Origin: Batrachochytrium dendrobatidis JAM81
Taxonomy: Eukaryota; Chytridiomycota; Chytridiomycetes; Rhizophydiales
DNA: 64,000 nucleotides
Direction of reading: 5' to 3'
NCBI RefSeq assembly: GCF_000203795.2
Contig: NW_006281100.1
Location: 174,535 to 238,534, forward strand
The notes under the pieces are model-generated. The model was not told where the DNA came from, searched no databases, and was given only the letters and a program-made list of their open reading frames with translations. Below, one piece after another: positions 59,368 through 64,000 of this stretch. Made by a program: the position numbers and the translations under genes. Within the stretch, counting starts at the first letter, position 1; every line of letters begins with the position of its first letter.

Positions 59368-61722
59368 TTAACGTCCAATGGCAGGTGTATCTTTGTGAAC
59401 CTTTTTCCATTTGGCAGATTCCTTGCACCATACCATCATGTTATCCGAGATATGCGACACAGCATCATCGTCTTGTACCTTTGGTTTCAAGTACCATGGA
59501 TCTACAGGTAAAAGTGGAATGGGTGCATGCTCCGGCAAGGCTGATGCTCCAGGTCTATGAATACCTACCCCGTTTTCATGTGCCTGGTTAGTTCTATTGA
59601 AGCGTGGAAACATTGGCCCAGATGAAAACGATGGCGACGCTGTTGTACTAGATAATGCACCGCCATCCTCAACATGCACTTCTGGGATGTCTTGAGCATG
59701 TCGGCTCCTATATTTGATTTTTTGGAACAATCGGATAGGGATACCTAGTGGGGGCCAACGTGTGCGTTTAAGCACAGGTGCAGGTGAAATCTGTGGTGAT
59801 AGTGGTGCTGAATGCCGCCGCGAGTAATTATTTGGTGGTGTTGGAGTCCTATACGCCAAACCAAGAACGGCATCATCATCACTATCCGTATCATCCAAGG
59901 CATTGTCAGATAGTTGCGATACAACTTCTTTTTGATGACGGCCCGGATAGACGGTATAGTTGCCGCCAAGTTGATCAGTGGAGTTGCGACTTTCTAAAGA
60001 CATGCTGGCCATACTGACAGATGCCTCGATACTGTCAACGTGATTAGGCTGTATCACATCAGTATTGCTCAATGATTTTTGAACTGGTGCAGACGAGAGA
60101 TTAGATAAAACCCTCAAAGGCACTTGTGAAGTAGATGAGCTAGTATGAGTAGTTTGGTAAACGGTGCTGGAGTTGGGTATGGCGCGAACATCAGAATTGT
60201 GCTCGTATCCCTTATCAATATAGTCAGAATAAAGCGCTAGAGTTGGAGATTCCTGTTTAGTAGTAATGACTGTGGTTTTGGTGATTGTATTGGGGTTTGA
60301 AATAGTGGCAATCGTAGGTGCAGCTACCATTTCTGGGTGCATGTCATCTATGATGGAATTAGTCACGACCGACATACCGTGGGTGCTAGTCGAGGTAGAA
60401 ACTGTATCCACTTCATGAATGATGGATAGTTCCTCCAACGACATGGATGGTTTTATATTTGATGCTGCAAGCTGACTAGACGTCAAATGTCTTGGAGCAT
60501 TGAGCGGATACTGGGGATGAGAGATACGACTGTGATGGCGATTTTGAGCAGAGGGCTGATCGGCAGACTCTTGCTGCAATAATGATTTAGACAGATGATG
60601 CAACTGGGGAAGCTTTATTGTAGGCTGCTGCTGCAATCGTCTTTCATGGGTTTGCCCAGTTTGCGATTGACCTTCCGTCATTGCTAATGGTCGTCGCCAC
60701 GCGTATTGCATATCTGCTGCAGGAGCATTGCCACTAATAGCTGATGAAATAACGGTGCTCGACACAAGCGAACTTACATGCGATGTTGGTGAAGACGGCA
60801 AATTTGGATTATTACCAACATCACTGACTACTGCAGATTTCACAGCAGTTGTAACGGCAGCAGGTGGGGATTGAGATGGTGATTTGAGAGTAAATCTAGC
60901 CGAGTCAATGGACGTAGATCGAGCAGGAGATATGGGACTAGATGGAGTATATGAATTTTGAGAGTGCCTTTGTTTGAGAGTTTGAGATGCAGCGACAGCA
61001 ACACTCTTGAATTTTGCTAACCGGCGACGTGCAGCAGCAGAATCTTCAGCATCATTCACAAGGCAAACTTGCATTTGATGGTCAATGGGAAGTAGTGAGC
61101 GAGCAGGCTGAACTATTTTAAAAAGCAAACTGGCCCATGCAAGGTATTCTGTTGAGCGATCGGCTTGAAATCGCAAGCGTTCAGTTGAAGCAGGAGGAGC
61201 AACCAGTAATTCAAATAAACAGGCAGTGCCAAGATCTTCTTCACTTACAAGAGCCACATCAGCATCTAACATAATAAATTGTGGAAGAGCATGCAGTGTG
61301 GTTTGTGGAAGATCTGCACTCATGTTGACTAGAAACGGTTTTCCCAGTAGAACTGCATGAGTAACTTGAGCCAATACATGCATACCGATGTTCGTACGGG
61401 CTACAGCTGCAGGAATAGCGTGGTCTACGGTCGCTTCCTTGTGATTTACTTCGCCTCCACCACTGCCACCAGACGCTGAATTAGCACCATTATTGATATT
61501 ATGAGAGTCGTTACCGACAAAAGTTGTTCCTGCTCCAAGAGAAATTTGGTAACGGCTGAGGATACGAGTCTGAATATGTGCAATGTGCGTTAGGGTAGTG
61601 GCATGGCATACCATCAGAAATCGACGACTGATGATTCCGAGATGGCCTGAGCGCTGACTCACTATACCTTCACGTAAAATAGGTTCATTATTTTCTTGTT
61701 CTGGCTCTCCTGTATACAGCAT
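59368..61722 (-). CDS. Large disordered protein with N-terminal PH-like domain
   Basis: A single uninterrupted exon of 784 residues, unusual in this intron-rich region. The N-terminus reads as a pleckstrin-homology fold: ILREGIVSQRSGHLGIISRRFLMVCHA (strands 1-3) and, after a Gly/Asn/Ser-rich insertion, FELLVAPPASTERLRFQADRSTEYLAWASLLFKIV with a Trp in the closing helix where PH domains keep one. The rest is Ser/Pro/Thr/His-rich with polyQ-like patches and no other domain. It may bind phosphoinositide membranes or a partner protein; function unknown. An intron at the far N-terminus cannot be excluded. Confidence 0.62.
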   Translation of the reverse strand: MLYTGEPEQENNEPILREGIVSQRSGHLGIISRRFLMVCHATTLTHIAHIQTRILSRYQISLGAGTTFVGNDSHNINNGANSASGGSGGGEVNHKEATVDHAIPAAVARTNIGMHVLAQVTHAVLLGKPFLVNMSADLPQTTLHALPQFIMLDADVALVSEEDLGTACLFELLVAPPASTERLRFQADRSTEYLAWASLLFKIVQPARSLLPIDHQMQVCLVNDAEDSAAARRRLAKFKSVAVAASQTLKQRHSQNSYTPSSPISPARSTSIDSARFTLKSPSQSPPAAVTTAVKSAVVSDVGNNPNLPSSPTSHVSSLVSSTVISSAISGNAPAADMQYAWRRPLAMTEGQSQTGQTHERRLQQQPTIKLPQLHHLSKSLLQQESADQPSAQNRHHSRISHPQYPLNAPRHLTSSQLAASNIKPSMSLEELSIIHEVDTVSTSTSTHGMSVVTNSIIDDMHPEMVAAPTIATISNPNTITKTTVITTKQESPTLALYSDYIDKGYEHNSDVRAIPNSSTVYQTTHTSSSTSQVPLRVLSNLSSAPVQKSLSNTDVIQPNHVDSIEASVSMASMSLESRNSTDQLGGNYTVYPGRHQKEVVSQLSDNALDDTDSDDDAVLGLAYRTPTPPNNYSRRHSAPLSPQISPAPVLKRTRWPPLGIPIRLFQKIKYRSRHAQDIPEVHVEDGGALSSTTASPSFSSGPMFPRFNRTNQAHENGVGIHRPGASALPEHAPIPLLPVDPWYLKPKVQDDDAVSHISDNMMVWCKESAKWKKVHKDTPAIGR

Positions 61723-62924
61723 TATTCAATCGGTTAAACAAGATTTAATTGTAAGAGAAGAGCTAAAGTTGATGGAGTAAATGGAAGCTATATGAAATTC
61801 TTATGAATAGAATAGAAAACTAGAGCTGAATACTCTTTGTCCGTATTTACGTAAAATGAAACACTAAATAGGGGTATCAAGATGCATAATAAAATACCAG
61901 CCTCGTGATATAATGGGTGCCAATTCACGCCAAATTTACTGGACAGCATTGTGCACTCTGAACCCCTTCTTCAAGTTTTCTAGTCTTTTCTCATTTTTGT
62001 ATTAAAGACTCGACAAATGCTCACAAATGTCCTAATAAATCCCACATTCTCGACATTTGTTCAATCTCCAACTCTCTTTTTTCTCAAACCAAGCACTGAA
62101 TGATTGGTATAGAAACAATTGCATCCTAAGATATGCAATCACTGGTTTCTTGAACTAAAACACAGACGTATGAGATTTAGAATACAGAAACATGAACTGT
62201 ATAGAGTCGAGTCTAATATCTGGATTGCAGCGTATGAATCTAGTGATCGTACAATTCATGGTTATGCCAAAAGTGGAAAAATGGCAATTTGTATTTGATT
62301 TGTCGAGTCCAATTAGCAAGTCATGTTGCGCGACCCGCTCTCGTTTAGTTTCATGCAAAGTTTGAATCAAATATGGCTGCATTCCAATCGATTCAAAATC
62401 AACCGTCACCAATAATGCTATCAAGGATGCATCAAACTATATTTCAACTGTAATTTCTAAATGGTATTCTTAAACAGGAGTTTATCCCAATACTGCATGT
62501 ATAGAAATTGAGTAATTGTATGGCTAGCAAATTAGTAAAAACGAACTGTTTCGGTTTCTTGTACCTTGACATGCTTGGAACAATGGCACTGTATTGGTAG
62601 TTGCAGCAAGAACTCGTGCCGTGAATATTTCCATTGGTCCTTTGAAAAAATGGATCAAAATAATCTGTTTTGAATAACATCAACAAAGCCAGTGTTTTTG
62701 ATATATCCAATTTGCTATCCTATAAAAACATTCTCAGCTTCTACTCTTGCGTCATGAATGCACTGCCAACTCTATGTGACTTTTGTTCAAGATGGTTGAT
62801 GCTGTTAAATTTTAAAGTCATTCTAGTCTAATGCATTCAATCTGAAAGCAAAATAGTGGCCTGGTCAACCAAACCAACTTGAAGATTAAGTGATAGAATG
62901 CAAGCAATCCATATGTATTCAACT
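61723..62924. repeat. Spacer with the best-preserved repeat-family copy (about 61845-62350)
   Basis: Starts CCGTATTTACGTAAAATGAAACAC, continues GATGCATAATAAAATACCAG, GATATAATGGGTGCCAATTC, CCAAATTTACTGGACAGCAT, then after ~150 variable bases GGTATAGAAACAATTGCATC, TTCTTGAACTAAAACACAGA and GATCGTACAATTCATGG. Reading frames on the minus strand at 62155-62710 are accidental. Confidence 0.6.
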
Positions 62925-64000
62925 TCAAAATGCAACAAACTTTTCGGACATTTGATCAGCAACGAACAGAGAATTTAGGAGGTCGCCATAAAGTGTAGGC
63001 CAGGTTTCAATCACACGTCCAGTATCTGGCACTTCTGAAAACTCGAGAAGCCATGGATTTAAATCTGCATCCAATATTACATCTGCTCCATACATGGACT
63101 TCACTTTTACATCAGCACCAAGTGACTCTAGGCCATCTCCATTTACAGCGGCTTCTACTCCATTGCGAATAACTTGGAGAATGCGTGGTAGTATGTCCTT
63201 GTCAAAAGAAATGGGTTTGGCTGAACAGGCTTCAATCCGCGTCTTAAGCTCTGGTAACGGGGATTTGACTACATCCAGTTGTCGATATCCCATTACCTGA
63301 ATACACAATATCGACACGATTATTTGTTAGCACAAGTGACAAATATGAAAATTGGCAAGCTTTGGATAATACTTGACAAGCCAGTATCAAACTGTAAAGT
63401 CAAAGGTTGATGACATAAAATTAAAACTCACCGTAAAGTGATGAGTAAAGCTGTCCAATTGCTCAAGATGAATGTCGTATGGAACATTGGATTCACGTGA
63501 GTAGATGGCAGTCGGAACTGTATATAGCTTTAGAGGTGACACAGATTCGATAATGACTAAAACTCGCAGATCAAATTTGGTTTTGCCTTCTAATAATGCA
63601 GGAGGATGAATATCTAGTACATGTTGGACAAAAACATAAGTACGTGACAAGTTGAATTGATAAAATAATTCCAAAAATCATACATTTTGCAACAAGTTTT
63701 GGTCCAGTAGCGAGTTGCTTTAGAATTTCAGGTAAATCTCGGCTAACAATGATGCCTTGACTGCGCGTTCCATTCCTGGCACCAGTTTTTAAAATATTTC
63801 AGTTTAGACTATTCGCCTTCTACAACACATACTGCATATTCTAGATATTCTAGATATATTAATGAAACATACCATGGTTTCACAATCCAAACATTATTTT
63901 TTGAATTTTGAGATTGGCATGCTAAAAACATGCTTACAAATTCATCGACTTCCCAATTCAGGTTGAATGATCGTGGATACCATTTTTTTGAACCAAGGAG
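62925..64000 (-). CDS. Tubulin-tyrosine-ligase-like protein, TTLL12 type (5' part beyond window)
   Basis: Exons seen: 63873-64000 (open to the edge), 63684-63775, 63432-63613 and 62925-63296. They give KKWYPRSFNLNWE, NNVWIVKPWNGTRSQGIIV, PKLVAKYIHPPALLEG, KFDLRVLVIIESVSPLKLYTV, HHFTVMGYR and GADVILDADLNPWLLEFSEVP, the order of the TTL ATP-grasp domain; the QxLEV-type end (PWLLEFSEVPD) and HFTVM fit TTLL12. TTLL12 is a divergent member thought to bind tubulin or histones with little ligase activity (established only in animals). All visible borders are GT-AG and in phase. Confidence 0.85.

Noticed and set aside
62155..62710. Two frames of 88-89 codons (-)
   Set aside because: The first lies within the dispersed repeat copy, the second directly beside it; no family signature.
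1..64000. Bacterial-type systems (operons, CRISPR, phage defence)
   Set aside because: Intron-rich genes with eukaryotic families throughout; no tandem direct-repeat array with regular spacers.

Overview
The window is nuclear DNA of a eukaryote, almost certainly an early-diverging zoosporic fungus (chytrid-like). It is AT-rich. Nearly every gene is split by short GT-AG (sometimes GC-AG) introns of roughly 30-150 bases, and the best-matching families are fungal or opisthokont: RABGGTB/Bet2, WDR82/Swd2, AP-3, FIS1, PGAP1/Bst1, RFC2, DMC1, indoleamine dioxygenase, an ECL1-type zinc protein and a DUF1748 domain. A MORN5 orthologue and a TTLL12-like protein point to a lineage with flagella. I rebuilt most genes exon by exon by eye; for all but the two edge-truncated genes and the single-exon models, the exon lengths sum to an open frame from ATG to stop.

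Layout. 1-353: 3' end of a USP-type deubiquitinase (+). 531-1985: RABGGTB (-). 2491-3453: DUF1748 domain with a glutamine-rich tail (-). 4435-6105: WDR82 (-). 6237-7000: MORN5 (-). 7159-8341: AP-3 sigma (+). 9109-10152: peptidyl-tRNA hydrolase (+). 10290-15005: 1441-residue protein with a possible TPP1-like shelterin OB fold (-). 15701-19258: PGAP1 (-), head to head with FIS1 (19385-20256, +). 20555-23860: AP-3 beta (-). 24061-25494: RFC2 (-). 25815-26738: ZNF511 (+). 27168-28440: DMC1 (-). 28541-30718: PfkB sugar kinase (-). 31127-32274: orphan membrane protein (-). 33369-34579: PB1-domain protein (-). 35038-37262: atypical G-protein alpha (-), divergent from an orphan 7-TM gene (38077-39742, +). 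41713-42929: ECL1-like (+). 43384-43777: 83-residue membrane protein (-). 44042-51373: three tandem GT90 glycosyltransferases (-). 52052-53852: indoleamine 2,3-dioxygenase (-). 55379-56582 (+) and 57041-58833 (-): two more orphan polytopic proteins. 59368-61722: PH-domain-like protein (-). 62925-64000: 3' part of a TTLL12-like gene (-).

The spacers hold several degenerate copies of one dispersed non-coding repeat family. I saw no tRNA, rRNA, CRISPR or prokaryotic-type element.

How the genes relate. Most are unrelated housekeeping genes (vesicle traffic: Rab prenylation and AP-3; GPI-anchor remodelling; mitochondrial fission; replication clamp loading; meiosis; NAD synthesis). Two subunits of AP-3 lie within the window, and a G-alpha gene is divergently paired with a 7-TM gene across a spacer that carries a perfect 18-bp hairpin. 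The strongest unusual signals are an apparent excess of frame-supported GC-AG introns (including a GT to GC change between tandem paralogues), a 10-base micro-exon, mosaic gene conversion in the GT90 array, the repeat family, and the candidate telomere protein.
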